The position numbers and the translations under genes are program-made. From Micromussa lordhowensis (lineage: Eukaryota; Cnidaria; Anthozoa; Scleractinia; Lobophylliidae), in contig OZ026609.1 in assembly GCA_964020085.1 (NCBI GenBank), forward strand, positions 707,701 to 771,700: DNA of 64,000 nt, in the 5' to 3' direction. Shown here one piece after another: positions 47,401 to 60,288 of the stretch (position 1 is its first letter; the number at the start of each line of letters is the position of its first letter). The notes beneath the pieces are model-generated. The model was not told the origin of the DNA. It was given only the letters and a program-made list of their open reading frames with translations, and searched no databases.

Positions 47401-48548
47401 CTTTCTAATTTTCTTTTGATCAAAATTAAACGGAGTTTTTCAAGATCTGAGGGTGGCATATGCGAAGAACAAGATCGCATGTGTTTTTCGCTGCCAAAAT
47501 TAAATGTTACACAATCTGCGGGGGCGTCCCTGCGTGGCGCGAAATAGTCAGGGGCGAAGCTTGTCCACGAGAGTAACTGGCGCCATCTTCTTCGTAGCGA
47601 ATTTAACCTCCCGAAAGTCGGATCTCGTTTTCGGCTTCGTTGTTAGTTTACGCAAATCTTCGAAAAGCGGAAGTTATAGAAAAAGACCTCATCTAGCCGT
47701 CAAGATGAACTTTCGTTGAGAGTCGGCAGGGAACATTACGATTTTATGCTTTCAATGCCGTCCTTTGTTTGCACATTGCTCGCGGTGAAGTGAAAGCATT
47801 TATTTCGAAGGCGAGTCCCTTCAACGGACGAGAAACAGCTCAGCTGAGGGTGTAGAAGATCCGCTATCTACGAATTGTTTAGAGGAGTGCCAAGCGATTC
47901 TGTTTACCTTTCGAAAGGAGGATTCCAGAGTAGCCTTAAGTGGTTTTTCGTGGAGTGAACTTTGAGAAATTCAACATCTCAAGTTATCCGCTACGCCATT
48001 ATCGGTTGGCCATTGTTCGCGAAACCGGATTTAGTTCATGCCTTTGGCGCGTTGGTATGAAAACAATTGAGTTGAAAACGAAAGGAGTTCCGAAATAAAT
48101 CTCAGAGGAAAGTGTCAAGGAGAACACTGACAAGGACATTTTCGTCAAGAGGGGAGTATTTCGTTTTAGTTTCAGTGACATTACGGCAGAGCAAATCGCC
48201 CAACGCTGTCGTGTTCGGTGTCGCCATTTTAACGAACTGCCTTGGTGTGGTCAGATTGCTTCGTAATTCACTGGATTTCTAAATTTGTAGCTTCGCTTTA
48301 CGTGAAAAGAGGCGTCCTCCGTTCGTGAGCGAAAATAAGGACATCACAAGACGGAAAGTCGAAATCGTGCGAGGGAAATTAGAGGACTTCAGTTTGAGAC
48401 CTTTCGATTGATCGTGACGCACCGGCTTTCTTTATAGGGAAAGCATACCACGAAAAACGTCATTTGCGAAAGAATTATTCATATTCCCGGAAACATCGTG
48501 TTTAGATTTGCCTCTTGGCTAAATGTGTTTTAATACTGTGAACGAACC
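44466..48548. other. COPG 3' UTR, then intergenic and BRPF1 5' flank
   Basis: The COPG 3' UTR probably ends after AATAAA at 44817-44822. From 45400 to 47200 I recognise no gene. The 1.2 kb before the BRPF1 start codon is richer in CG steps (for example near 47540-47700 and 48340-48420) and probably holds its promoter and 5' UTR. No TATA box is evident, as is usual for such genes. Confidence 0.45.
45115..45355. mobile_element. Foldback element between COPG and BRPF1
   Basis: Inner arms GATCGACTAGCACGTTCTAT / ATAGAACGTGCTAGTCGATC are perfect. Outer sequence rich in TTCGACG, CGAACC and GGTTC words extends the symmetry to CACATGAGACGAA / TTCTTCTCGTGTG. Confidence 0.75.
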
Positions 48549-51500
48549 ATGGTGAACATTAGAGAACTGATCGACAATCTTCGGGCGACCAAGCCGCCGT
48601 ATGAATGTCCTTTGTGTCAAAAGATATACAAGAGTTACAGTGGAATAGAATATCATTTGCGTGTTTTCAAACACGATGGCATGGAAGTTGTGGGAGCAAC
48701 GCCAACATCTTCGAAAAAAGGGAAAGGTCGAGGAAGAAAGAGCGTTAAAAACAAGAAACCACCACCATCTCCGCCAACGGTGAGTGTTCCCAGAGAGACG
48801 CTAACTTATGCTCAAGCGCAGAAAATTGTTGAAGTGGAAATCGAAGGTTTTCCTCATAGAATCCATATAAATGATCAATTAGATGTTCTGGACAGCGAGG
48901 AAATTTCCACGCCGGAGCCAGAAAAACCAGTGGAAACTTTTGAAACGATGCTGATCAAGCCGCTTACTGATACAAAATCGAAGAATGATCAATCGAGCGA
49001 AAACAACAACAAAGCGAGCTTGCCACTAGCGGAGTATAACGAGAAGCTGGAATCGGGTTTTAGGCAACCCGATGCACCCGTCAGGTCGACTACTTACTTT
49101 CGATTTATCGAGCAAACCACTGAAGAATTGGACGAAATGGTAGAATACGACATGGACGAAGAGGATTATATTTGGTTAGATACTATAAACGAAAAGCGAA
49201 AGAGCGAAGGAATTGCGCCGGTTTCCCAAGAAGTCTTCGAAACTCTGATGGACAGACTGGAGAAAGAGTCTTACTTTGAGAGCCAAACGAACTGCGATCC
49301 AAATCAGTACATCGATGAAGATGCAGTTTGTTGTATTTGTAATGACGGCGAGTGTCAAAATAGTAACGCAATCTTGTTTTGTGACATGTGCAATTTGGCT
49401 GTCCATCAAGAGTGTTATGGTGTGCCATACATTCCCGAGGGACAGTGGCTTTGTCGTCGATGTCTTCAGTCACCGTCCAGAGCAGTGGACTGTGTCCTGT
49501 GTCCAAACAAAACTGGTGCTTTCAAACAGACTGATACTGGCAAATGGGGGCATGTTGTGTGTGCATTATGGATTCCAGAGGTGTGCTTTGCAAACACAGT
49601 ATTTCTGGAACCTATTGACTCCATTGAAAATATTCCTCAAGCAAGGTGGAAACTCACTTGCTACATCTGTAAGCGCAGGCATGGTGCATGCATCCAGTGT
49701 TTCAAGACAAACTGCTATACAGCATTTCATGTTACTTGTGCACAGCAAGCAGGCTTGTACATGAAAATTGAACCTGTGAAAGGGGAAAATGGACAGATGA
49801 CTGTGCGTAAGACTGCTTTTTGTGATGTTCACACGCCATCTGACTCGGAAGCAGGTAAAGAGGAAGAAAACAGTGAAGAAGAAGTTAAGGAAAAAACTAA
49901 CATTTCTAAGAGCAAGACTCCCAGTAAAACAACAAGCAAGACTCCAGCAAAAGCAAGCAGCAAGTCAGCAAAATCTACAAAGTCCAAACGCAGTATCAAG
50001 AAGTTTCGAAAACTTTTGGCAGAGAAGAAAACAACTGCAGTTCCAATTGTTAACATTCCATTTATCCCTGCTCATCGGTAAGTTTCTTTGTTAGTTGTAT
50101 AAAAAAAATAAATTCCAAGAGTGGTTTTCTTCTGCTCTTATCACTATCCACTGTTAAGAATGCTGATTGTATATCACTGTCTCCTAGCAACTGTTCATAA
50201 AAGCATATTTTTGTTCTTGCTTTGTTGTGAAAATTAATTACAATTTTGACAATGTTTCTTGAAGTGCAAGCAAAAAGCATTGGATATTTACCAAGCTGCA
50301 AAACAATTAACATGTCTGAATATTGTACTAGAATATAAATAGTAAATCTAACAAGACATTTTGGGAAAATCTCTGAGCAATATGAAAACTAATGAGTTTG
50401 GTAATAAGATTATCCTGGGTTTTGTACAGTGTAGATATCCAAATGATTAAAAAAATCATTCAGTTTATGTTAGTAGATGCTGCTTTTTTATTCAATATTT
50501 GACTTGTCTGTGGTTGTTATTGTCAACTAAGGGAATTGTGGAAGAATTTAATTTAGAATCTGACCAACAAAAGTTAATAATTCATCAATAACCTAGACAT
50601 TATCAGACATGTTAATTACTGCCAAATTGATGTTGGTGTATTTCAAGATTTTTCCCACCAGCATCTCCAACAGAGTTTGACTTTTTTAATTGATATTTTC
50701 TCAGGGGAACAGGTTCCTTGCATGTACATATAAAGCAAATTCATGTACACCTGTTTTTCTTTCATCAGTTATATTTGCTATACTTTGGACCATTTGGAGT
50801 TGCTAAATTAGTTGGCAAAATAGATTGCTGTTTTTTTCTAACTGAAACACTAGCAAGAACTTAGCAATAGCAGTATACGTAACTGACCATCTTGAAGCAA
50901 TTTAGTTTGAAATTGGCTGGCATTTTATTGACCTCTGTAAATTTTACTTCCCTCATATCCCCAAAATTAGTGGGATCAATTTTTTTCTTGTGGCAGTGAG
51001 TTTTCCTTGTCAGTGCATAAGAGCAATATATATGTTATGTTTTTTTTTTTAAATTATGAAACTGTGTATTATTATGAAACAGACACTTTCCTTTTTCTCG
51101 TTGATGTTGGTGTTTTAACTGTCAAAACTTTACATAAAGTTGTTGAATACCCTCCCACAGTAAGGAATTTAAATACATTTACAGGGTTAATAACAAGAGA
51201 AATACTAGAAGAAAAAGAAAGGTATTTCAGTGCTGGAAACAACAGTTTCTGAAACAATTCTGAAAATTGTCCAACATATTGTGCACTATGATCAGACGTC
51301 ACAAGCGAGCACTAAAATGACTTGGGATTTAGTCATGAAGATCTTGTTTGCAGACCATGTTTGAAGTGAAACATATAGAAAAATAAAACACCATAGAGCT
51401 CCATGGTTTGTTTGTCTCTCCAGACACATAAGTTGTGAAACAAAATCACCCCGTAATGCATTGTACTATTTATCCCAGAAATCCTTTGAAATTGCTTATT

Positions 51501-54500
51501 TTTCGGGCTGTTTCACACACCGTTTGTTTCATTCACATGATTTAAAAAAAAGTGACCGCTTGATGATGAATTCATGGTCATGTGATGAGTGAATCTTTGC
51601 TGTCAGGAAGTTGTGTCACAGTTTGTTTGCACTTTATAACGAGATGCAATCCAAGATATGTTACAGAGAAGAGTTCAACAGATGCAAAATCCATCGCATG
51701 GATAAGATTTGCCTCAAACTTGGACCTTTGGCCATCCATGCTAAGAAATGTTAATCATCTTGTGATCACTTTTTTGAATCACGTGAATGAAACCAATGAT
51801 GCATGAAACGGTCTGAAAAAAGGCCATTTCAAAAGGTGCTTGGGATCAATAGTAAAGAATTCTTATTCTGGGCTAGGTGTACAAAGCGCAATTAAGCTAA
51901 CCCAGGATTAGCAAGAATTTTGATTTCAGTTTTGTAACTTTTCAGTGAGGTTATCCGTTTATATTGTTTGTCCTTCAGTTTTGAGTTTAAACAATCTCAA
52001 ACTATGCAAAAGAAAACAAAACACAAGTAGAGAAAGACATTTTTAAATAAGAAAAGAAACACTTCCGTTAACTTTTAATCCTGGGTTAGGTAAGCTGGCT
52101 TTCAAACAACCAGGCCCTGTACTATATGTCTGGCTTTGATTATTTTAGTCATGAGATTATTTGGGTTTGCAAATTACTGTACATAAATTGGTAATTAATG
52201 TCCGACCACATTTGTAATATGTCCGGTTTGAATAGAGATTTGACTGGTCTCATGTCCTGCTGTGTAATGTTAAATAAAAATTGTTTGCAGCACTGTATTT
52301 TGTTATATTACCTTGACATTGACTTTTTGTTTCTTTTCTTTTTTTCCCAAATACAAAGGCACCTAAACTCATAATAGTTTCTCTGGTTTCTTTGTCATGT
52401 TTACAGGCTGAGTAAGATTGTGGGTCGTGTAGCAATAGGACGCAAAGCTCAGTTTATTCAGAGTCTTCAGAGTTACTGGATGTTAAAGCGACAGTCCAGA
52501 AATGGAGTTCCATTGTTGAGAAGACTTCAAGCCAGCCATCAGAGCCAGAAAGCTGGTGCTGATGAGGTGAGGCAACTTAACAGTATCGATCATGCAGCAT
52601 CTCTAATTTATCTTCTGAGAATATTGTTTTTGGTCAAGTGTAGAACTGTGTGTAGTCTCCTTCATAGCTGCTGTTTGGGGTTGTCATGCAGTGCTCCCTC
52701 TGCAACAGTGACTCCTTAAACCTCGCCACATTCCTTGGAATCAGTAGTAACTATTCTTAACTTTTGCTCCCTAGTCAAGTGAGCGATCACTGAGGATCAA
52801 GGCAATGAAGGAGCAACTGCACTTCTGGCAACGTCTGCGGCATGACCTGGAGAGGGCTCGTTTGTTAGTGGAGCTGATCAGAAAGAGAGAGAAGCTTAAA
52901 CGAGAGCAGGTAAGTATCTCTACTAGTTTGAGCTGGTTGCTTTAGCCTGAATTTTGTACTTCTGGTTCATTAATTATTCAAAACAACAACTTAAAAAACC
53001 CATGGTACACGTAGCAGAATCATGTTAAAGGCATTTTTGGAAAGAACACAAGACCAAGGCCCAAGGAGATAGAACAAATTGAAGGTTTGCATGGAGAAAT
53101 GCATGAAGTTGCATCTGATAGACTACAAGATTCTCCTACACTGTAGCAAATTCATTCCATTTCCTTATACAAAAAAGGAGAATGTGATATGAGATCAAGA
53201 GTCACTTGGAGCTTTTCTTCCTTGCACCCCTTCAATTTGTCCATTTACTTTCATCTGGTAAAACTACAATGTCTTCTTTTCTTTGAGCAAGATATTAATT
53301 TCTACTTTGCATTTTGTTTCCTCCTGACTAATCAGGTGAAGGTGAAACAACATGTTGTGGACCTGCAGCTGCAGCCGCTCAATATTGTCCTCAGGAAAAC
53401 CCTTGATCTTCTACAGACCAAAGACCCTGGCGAGATCTTTGCTGAACCTGTTGATACTGATGAGGTAGGCAAAAGGAAGCAATGGTTGACTGACACTTGT
53501 CTCCACCGAATAATATTTTCAGTGGAAGCAAGCAACAGCCGGAAATATGTCTGCATTTGCAGGCTAGCATTTAATTCACTTTTTAAGAATAGGATTATCA
53601 ACACTCTTAATTGTCAACGTATAAATTCTTAGAATTAGCCTAAAAGGAATTGCATTGCAACAGTTGGGAAAATTGATATGTTGGGTTTGGCATCAAAGTC
53701 TCCTGAGTTGAGTTGACACAGTATTTTATCTCAACTATTGTTTTGTTCTTCTCATAGGTTGTCCCCCTTTCCTTTTTCCTTCCCTCTCTTAACAGTGGTT
53801 TATCCTTGTAGGGGCTCAGGGCTAGCTGGCCATGATTTGCAACCATTGGAGTGGTCTCCATTTACATGTAGTAGCTATCTGCTAATAGTGGAAGCTCCTG
53901 GATGTCATAGACACCCAACCTCTAAACTTTTGGTCCTCTCATACATAGCCTGCTTTGGTGACATTAAGTGGTTTTAAAAATATCATTGGGAAGTTAAGTG
54001 ATGGCTAAACCGATTCTTTTATTGTGCCTAGGTTACAGATTATCTTGATGTGATTGACGAACCCATGGATTTCTCAACAATATCACAGCGCATTGAGGAC
54101 AATCACTACACGGCTATGGAGCAGTTTGAACATGATTTCAACCTAATCATTGGCAACTGTCTGAGGTATAATGCACCAGACACCATCTACTACCGAGCAG
54201 CACTCAAACTTCGTGACCAGGGACGTCCCATTGTACGTGCAGCCAGGCGGCAGGTGGAGCGTGCTGGTATTGACCCAGTCACCGGGCTACACACTGAAGA
54301 ACCTCCTACACTTGCTGACAGGGAGCCAACTGAGGAAGGTGAGTTGCCCACAACAGTGTTGGTCTAATTTTGTAATGATGCAACATACATGTAGTGTTTG
54401 AAAAGTAAGACTGCTGGGTAGAGGCAGCGTGGCCAAGTGATTAGGGCACCAGACCTGAAAGCTGGAATTGTTCCTCGGTCGACCCTAGTGCAACTCCTCA

Positions 54501-57500
54501 GTTTATTATTGGAGGTAAGGTGTCCCCAAGGTTAGTGCGCTTTTCTCCAGATCAAGCGGTCCAGGTTCAAGCCCTGGCCAGGGGAATTTTGTTGCATTCT
54601 TAGTCAAGACACTTTACTCCCGGTGCCTCTCTCCACTCAGGTGTACAAATGGGTATTTTTATTGCCAAGGGTTGACCCTGTGATAGACTGCCATCCCATC
54701 CGGGGCGGAGTAGAAATACTCCTGGTCGCTTTATGTCACTGAACTGGAGATAAGTGCTGCCATCATGGACCACTCTGCTATTGTGATTTTGTTTTTAATT
54801 AACTTTATGTTAATTTGAAATATTTGGTTCTTTCAGTTTAATTGGCATGCCTGAAATTAGGGGTAACTGACCATTATAAACATTCAAAATTTGGTGATAT
54901 TTTGTTACTATATCTTGTCAAGGCACCTTGTAGGACACAAAAAAACCTTAAACATTGCTTAATGTGGATGAATTTGTTTTCTCCCAGATTTTATCCTGAC
55001 AGACGAACAAAGAAGGGACATGACACTAGAAGAACAACTGAAAGATCTACAGGAAAAACTGGATATGACCCAAGCTATAAAACATGGAGGTTAGCTATAC
55101 TGTCGTTAAACTGGCTAGATTTTTCACTAACAAGCAAAAATTAATTGCACACCTAAATTATTTTGAGTCGCCAACACTGATTTGAGTTTGGTTTTTTTCA
55201 TCATCAGGTGTGAGAGCGACACGAGTTAGAATGCTACGTAAAGAGATCGCACTTGTCAGAAGAAAACTGAACCAGGAAAAGAGGCAGCTTTCAGAATCAA
55301 GTGGTACGTGTGCATCCTTGTAGCTCTTTATTCCATGTAACTACTCTAGCCAATCACAGAGGACACGCACAATCCAGGGAACCAATCAGAACGCGAACCA
55401 ATTCCATGTTGCTGACGCGAAGTGTGGGAAATCGTGTGCGAACGAGTCACGATACATGCCCTGAAGGGGCTCTCCTGTTTAATTAAAGATGTTCACTTCA
55501 ATTGGTTTTTGGTTTTATTTCTCATTGGAGTTTTTTAAGCCAATTGTTTAGCGTATTAATGCAAAAGCAATAAAACTTCGACACGCAAGTTAAAATCACT
55601 CTAATAGTTAGTGACTTGCAAAGGAAATAACAGAGTTATCATTTGTTTTTTCTGTTTAGTTGGCGGTATGGAGGGAGCTAGCCTCGGCGAGCCTTGCCTG
55701 TCACCACTGGATAGTGAACAGCCGCTGAAGAAGTTCAGACCTATTGATGAGAATGAGGCACTGAACGGCGACCCACTCCCGACCAAGAGCTTGGACATTG
55801 AAGACAATCGGTTAACAGGAGACAGCCTGTTGAACAGCAGGGCTACAGCCAACCCCAGTCCTGGAACCAGCCGACGAAGCGGTATCCTGTTCAATAAAGG
55901 AAGGCACCGAGCTAGGCGGAACCTGTCAGCAGGTGTGGATAAGTTCCCATTTGACATCTTAACAACGGCGAACCATGTGTTAAAAACACCGGAGAGTGAG
56001 AGAACGTTTGATCCAGTCAGTACCGAGTGTCAGGTCACGGAAAATCTACACACGGACGAAGCTGGGGATGATGATGTAGTGTTCGAGGAGAGACATCAGC
56101 CAGCGCCAAAAGAGGACAAGAAAGCACAGAAGCGGCCATGTAATGACAGCTTAGGCAACAGTGATACGTGTTATGTGCCGAAGAAGACTTACAAAACCGA
56201 GCTGGGAAAGTTGATCGAAGATGCGACGCTACCTATGTTCGATTCACACCCGTCTGACAGAGTCAACAATCACTTCGCGTACACTAATGGTTTACGGCAG
56301 CGCTCGTATCGCTCGTACACGAGTGGTTCAGAATCGGATATCAGTGATATCCGAATGAACGGCACTCGTGCGTCCCGAGAGCTCTGTCGGAAACTTTCGG
56401 CGCTGTCCGAAGACGAACTTAGTACGACGGACACGGAAAACAGTTCGGCTGAGAATCGAGCGATTAATGGACCGGTTGATGGAAAGAGAAAGAAAAAAGC
56501 GGCGCCCAGGCCTCGGAAGACAACCACCTCAGATTCAGAAATGGCCGACCTTCCTCCTTTGCAGCCATTAGATTTGGTTTGGGCAAAGTGCCGGGGTTAT
56601 CCCTCTTATCCAGCCTTGGTGAGCCTTCTCTTCTCACGACCTTGATTCCAACCGTATCTTGTCTTCCCGTGACAAATTTGTTTCCATTTTAAAATTCCCA
56701 CTTACTAACTAGCTATCACATGGTCACATTTGTTGACCAGTTTTGTTTCATTCCAAAGCAAGCCGGTTGTTCTTCACTTTGAAACGAATTTAATAGCGGA
56801 GGAGACCAAGTTGTCGTTGTTTCTTACAAATTAACACTCCAACATTTCCAATTTGTTCTCCTAGCAAAAACTAACTTGAGTTTTTGGAAAGTTTTTGTAA
56901 CAGTTCATGAGTTCAAAGGGTGATCGCGCTGTGAATACCTGGCTACCTGACTAAGATTAGGCTCAACATTTTTCCTTCTCTCTTAACAGATCATAAATCC
57001 TCGAACGAAGAAAGGTTTCCTTCACCGTGGCGTGCCCATCCCTGTCCCCCCTGAAGATGTTTTGAAGGAGCGGGCCATTACAGAAGAACATCTCTATCTT
57101 GTACTGTTCTTTGACACCAGACGAACTTGGTAAGTGTACGTAGGAAATGAACATTTTCTAGAGAATTTTTAGATTGTGAACAGAAATTTTAGACGAATCC
57201 TAGAAGAGAACAACTTGTCCCCTTGGCTTGGAGTGGGAGAGGGGTAGGCAATTGTACCCTTGCAAAATTTCGCTAGCCCTGCCATTCGTGGTAGCGGAGG
57301 TTGGGTGGACCAAGAGTAGTTGCTTGGGATCAGAGCGGTTGCTTTCTCTTCTAGACAAGACATTCTGTCTTCAATTCAGTACTAACTCGTCCCATCAATA
57401 GTTTAAAACCGGTATCGAGAGCTGTAGCCACAAACAGGGATTTGCTTTAGTCACCTCCCATGCCCTGTGAATTGAATCTGAGTCTGTTCCAATTTTTATT

Positions 57501-57971
57501 ATGGCCGACTTATCCTCAGATCCGAAAATCCTCAGTTGCAATTAGTCGATAACTTCCTTCTTATCCTTATTTGTTACTCGTAGGCTAAATTTCGTTCCTG
57601 CCTGATCTTGCCTAACAATCTAACCCATAAGCTTTGCTTTATGCAGGCAATGGCTTCCTCGACACAAACTCGAACCGTTAGGACAGCACGAAGAACGAGA
57701 CGAGAACAAGGTGCAAGAGGGTCGTAAAACATCCATGAGAAAATCGGTGATGCAGGCCTACGAACGCGCTATTATCCACAGAGACCAAGTAGAGAGGGGT
57801 GGATCCCGAGACTCCGACTCCGACGACGATTACGACGACGACAATGCCGACGATGATGACGTAGATGGACGAGTGAACGAGAATGGCAATGATGTGGAGG
57901 AGGACGAAGAAAGTGATAACGACGATGATGACGAAGAACATGATCCACTGGAGGAAAATGGCTTTGTATAG
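48549..57971 (+). CDS. BRPF1: BRPF1-type bromodomain and PHD finger scaffold protein, 10 exons
   Basis: BRPF proteins hold together KAT6 (MOZ/MORF) or KAT7 acetyltransferases with ING and MEAF6 on chromatin. Exons 48549-50077, 52407-52566, 52775-52909, 53336-53464, 54032-54338, 54988-55089, 55208-55303, 55660-56618, 56990-57129 and 57647-57971 sum to 3,882 nt, 1,293 residues (human BRPF1 is about 1,214-1,220). Order: a C2H2 finger (residues ~20-43, [11 protein letters not shown]...HLRVFKH), which BRPF2/3 lack; [22 protein letters not shown]1-like segment (~180-245, [15 protein letters not shown]); PHD1 from ~259 ([20 protein letters not shown]); zinc knuckle and extended PHD to ~430 ([20 protein letters not shown]); bromodomain ~628-735 with the acetyl-lysine-binding Asn in [12 protein letters not shown] from ~1115 ([25 protein letters not shown]). 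The last ~55 residues are an Asp/Glu run absent from the vertebrate protein. ATG context is ACCATGG, a strong start. AATAAA candidates lie near 58130 and 58766. Confidence 0.97.
50078..52406. other. BRPF1 intron 1, 2.3 kb
   Basis: The largest intron of this gene. It is AT-rich and contains MITE family A copy 4 near its 3' end. I see no coding exon or RNA gene inside. Confidence 0.6.
51878..52117. mobile_element. MITE family A, copy 4 (BRPF1 intron 1)
   Basis: CTAACCCAGGATTAGCAAG, TTTTGATTTCAGTTTTGTAA, TGTTTGTCCTTCAGTTTTGA and TTAATCCTGGGTTAGG follow the order of 19048-19286; the ends AGGTGTACAAAGC / GCTTTCAAACAACC are more diverged. Confidence 0.75.
54421..54770 (+). mobile_element. tRNA-related SINE (BRPF1 intron 5)
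   Basis: A-box-like GTGGCCAAGTGATTAGGGC near 54430, a later B box GGTTCAAGCCCTGG, then AGTCAAGACACTTTACTCCC, GTGCCTCTCTCCACTCAGG, TGCCATCCCATCCGGGG and GAGTAGAAATACTC. It is the same family as 37265-37560, with about 90 extra bases between the boxes. Confidence 0.75.
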
Positions 57972-59510
57972 AGATGTTTTATCGCGAGGACTGTAGCCAA
58001 ACCTTGCGCGATGTTAGTTTAATAGTTTCTTAGTTTCTCCAATTTGATTCAACTCCCATCGGACGTAAAAATAGACTACCAAAAATTCAATGAAGTTGTG
58101 GAGCTACTAACAAACATAATTTGATACTTTAAATAAATTTTCCATGTGGCAATTTCACATTCTTGTCCAGAGACTTTGCTCAGGACCAAGAATTGCGACC
58201 TCTGGGCCGGAGCCACTTTCTTGAGCTTTGTTTTCTCCTGTCTTTTCTCTTTTCGGTATATGAGCCAAACACATTTGAAGAATACTAGAGGATGGCCTGA
58301 GGTCGCTAGTGTTGGTCCTGACCAAAAATATTGCCGTCTCTGGTGACAGGAGGAACCACCAAATCTTACGCAGCGTTCATTAAACAACGTTTTTATGCCA
58401 CACAATGAAACTATCCATGAATTTGGCGTACTTTCCTACATTTTTACACTTCCGTCCGATGTAAAGTTAATAGAATCAGCACTAAGGCAAAAGGGTTTTT
58501 CAAAATGGAAAATGTTCGCAACGTCAAGTAGTTAGACAGTGAAATAGTGTTTTTAAAATGTTGCACATTAAATATGAACTGTACAATTGTATTTATATCT
58601 AGAAAAAAAATCGATATGTAAATCTTGTGCTATTTTTTTCCGAGACATGTCTGTTTTTTCAAGAAATCGAGTGACGCCCGTGGAAGTAATTCCGACTGTG
58701 TTTTGTATAATTCTCTTTCCATTCTTATGTGTTGTTTGTCTTGTAAATTGTTGCAGACCAGGGTCAATAAACTCGTCCATTCTGACATTGTTGCTGTGCC
58801 GTGTTGAATTCTTTGGTTTGTAGAGTTTCAAAGTCGACCTTGAATATACCTCCCTAGTCAGTTACCAGTGGTTTAGCCCCAAACTAAAAGTCGATTAGCC
58901 CCCATTCACGCTTAAAGAACGAGAAATACTGGTCGGCGGCTAAACGGCTAGGGGCTAAACAACCAGCACAACACGCGGACTTGGTACTCCTGCGGGGAAC
59001 ATTACGAACCCGAGGTCATATTTAAGACCTAAATGTAAGGAATAGTGGTGCGGGTTTTTAGCTCAAAAGCCAGTCCATTCTGTCTCAATTCCTGATATTT
59101 TTATTGTTTGAATTTCAAAACGGTTAATATCTCAATCTTGAAATGTTAACTCGGTAAACCAAAACTTAGCATTTTGAAACCAGTTGCTACCGGGGCTTTT
59201 GAGAAAGGGGCCCGTGCGTGATCCTTTTTTTTTACATCTTAAATTACAACTTCATTCAGTCCTGATTCTGACTGGCAGCACCGGGATACAATCGAGTAAA
59301 ACATAGCTGACCACGGTGGACTTTCCAGTCTAGATATGACATGATACATTGCCGTTTGGTTTTTAGCATTCCATAGCATTGTGAGAGATTTTTGGAATCA
59401 GGGATACGAGACCTAACCTTAACGAGACTGGGAAAGAGTGCGAGGAAAGAGAGTGAAGTCTGGGTCGCTAATATCCTTCTCTGTTAGCTGCTACAAAATA
59501 TTTACAAGCG
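57972..59510 (+). other. BRPF1 3' UTR and intergenic
   Basis: No gene recognised. Two AATAAA signals (about 58131 and 58766) could end BRPF1 transcripts. Positions 58850-59250 carry short GC words without clear repeat structure. Confidence 0.45.
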
Positions 59511-60288
59511 AGGGATTGTCGTTCAAGCTTTATTTACACTGTTTATAATACATAGCCCGAAGAGAAAAATACAAAAGGAAATGCTAACCAGAAGGTACAA
59601 AAGGTAAATATGAATAACTCTGAAAAAGTTTTCATGTTATACTTACGTTTGATTTGGAGAGTTTGTACATCGAGAGATAAACGCTAAAAGTTACTAAACA
59701 AAGAAGCGATAATGAAAATTGCAATACTTTAAATAGATGTTCTTTGCATTTTTCGTTCTATGAACAATATAAATTACTTTTTTAAAAAAACTGCACACCT
59801 TATATTTTTCTCACGATACAGCTTCAATTTCCTAGTTTCCTTATTTTTAACTTGACACTTTTTATATTCACAAAAACCCTTTTGCGCAGTAATATAACAA
59901 CTTGTTTTGTTCGTTTGATTGTCAAAGGTACGCGGCAAGCGACATCAAATCACTTGATTGAGGCTTTCTCCGTCGGGACTTCTTGACTCAAAATTCAGAG
60001 TTTGCTTTGCATCATTACAGGGTGACAGAGCACTTGTAGAAGATCTACACCTCCCCCTGTTTACGTAGTCTCCTCCGCAGCCGTTTTTTTTGGGTGTCAC
60101 CCAACACCTACTGGGTGGGTGGGGGGGGGGGGTGCGTTGAGTAACATCCCCAAAAAACAGGCTGCCGAGGAGACTACTATCTACCTCCCTTTGGAAGGGA
60201 GCCTCTGGATCTCCAGAAGTGTGACTGTTACGAAAGTTGTCACGACATCTGAGTCACGCAATCGCCACCTTACAGCAGCCAGCGCAGT
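59511..60288 (-). other. Probable 3' UTR of the minus-strand unknown gene
   Basis: TTTATT at about 59528 on the plus strand is AATAAA on the minus strand, giving a 3' UTR of about 770 nt that includes a MITE (60066-60176). Confidence 0.4.
60066..60176. mobile_element. MITE (TAGTCTCCTC) with G-run centre
   Basis: TAGTCTCCTCCGCAGCCG / GGCTGCCGAGGAGACTA termini followed inwards by a T run and matching A run. The centre holds a 13-base G run, a quadruplex candidate. Confidence 0.75.

Noticed and set aside
49176..49832. Alternative-frame proteins inside BRPF1 exon 1
   Set aside because: The main frame encodes unmistakable PHD fingers; the others are shadows.
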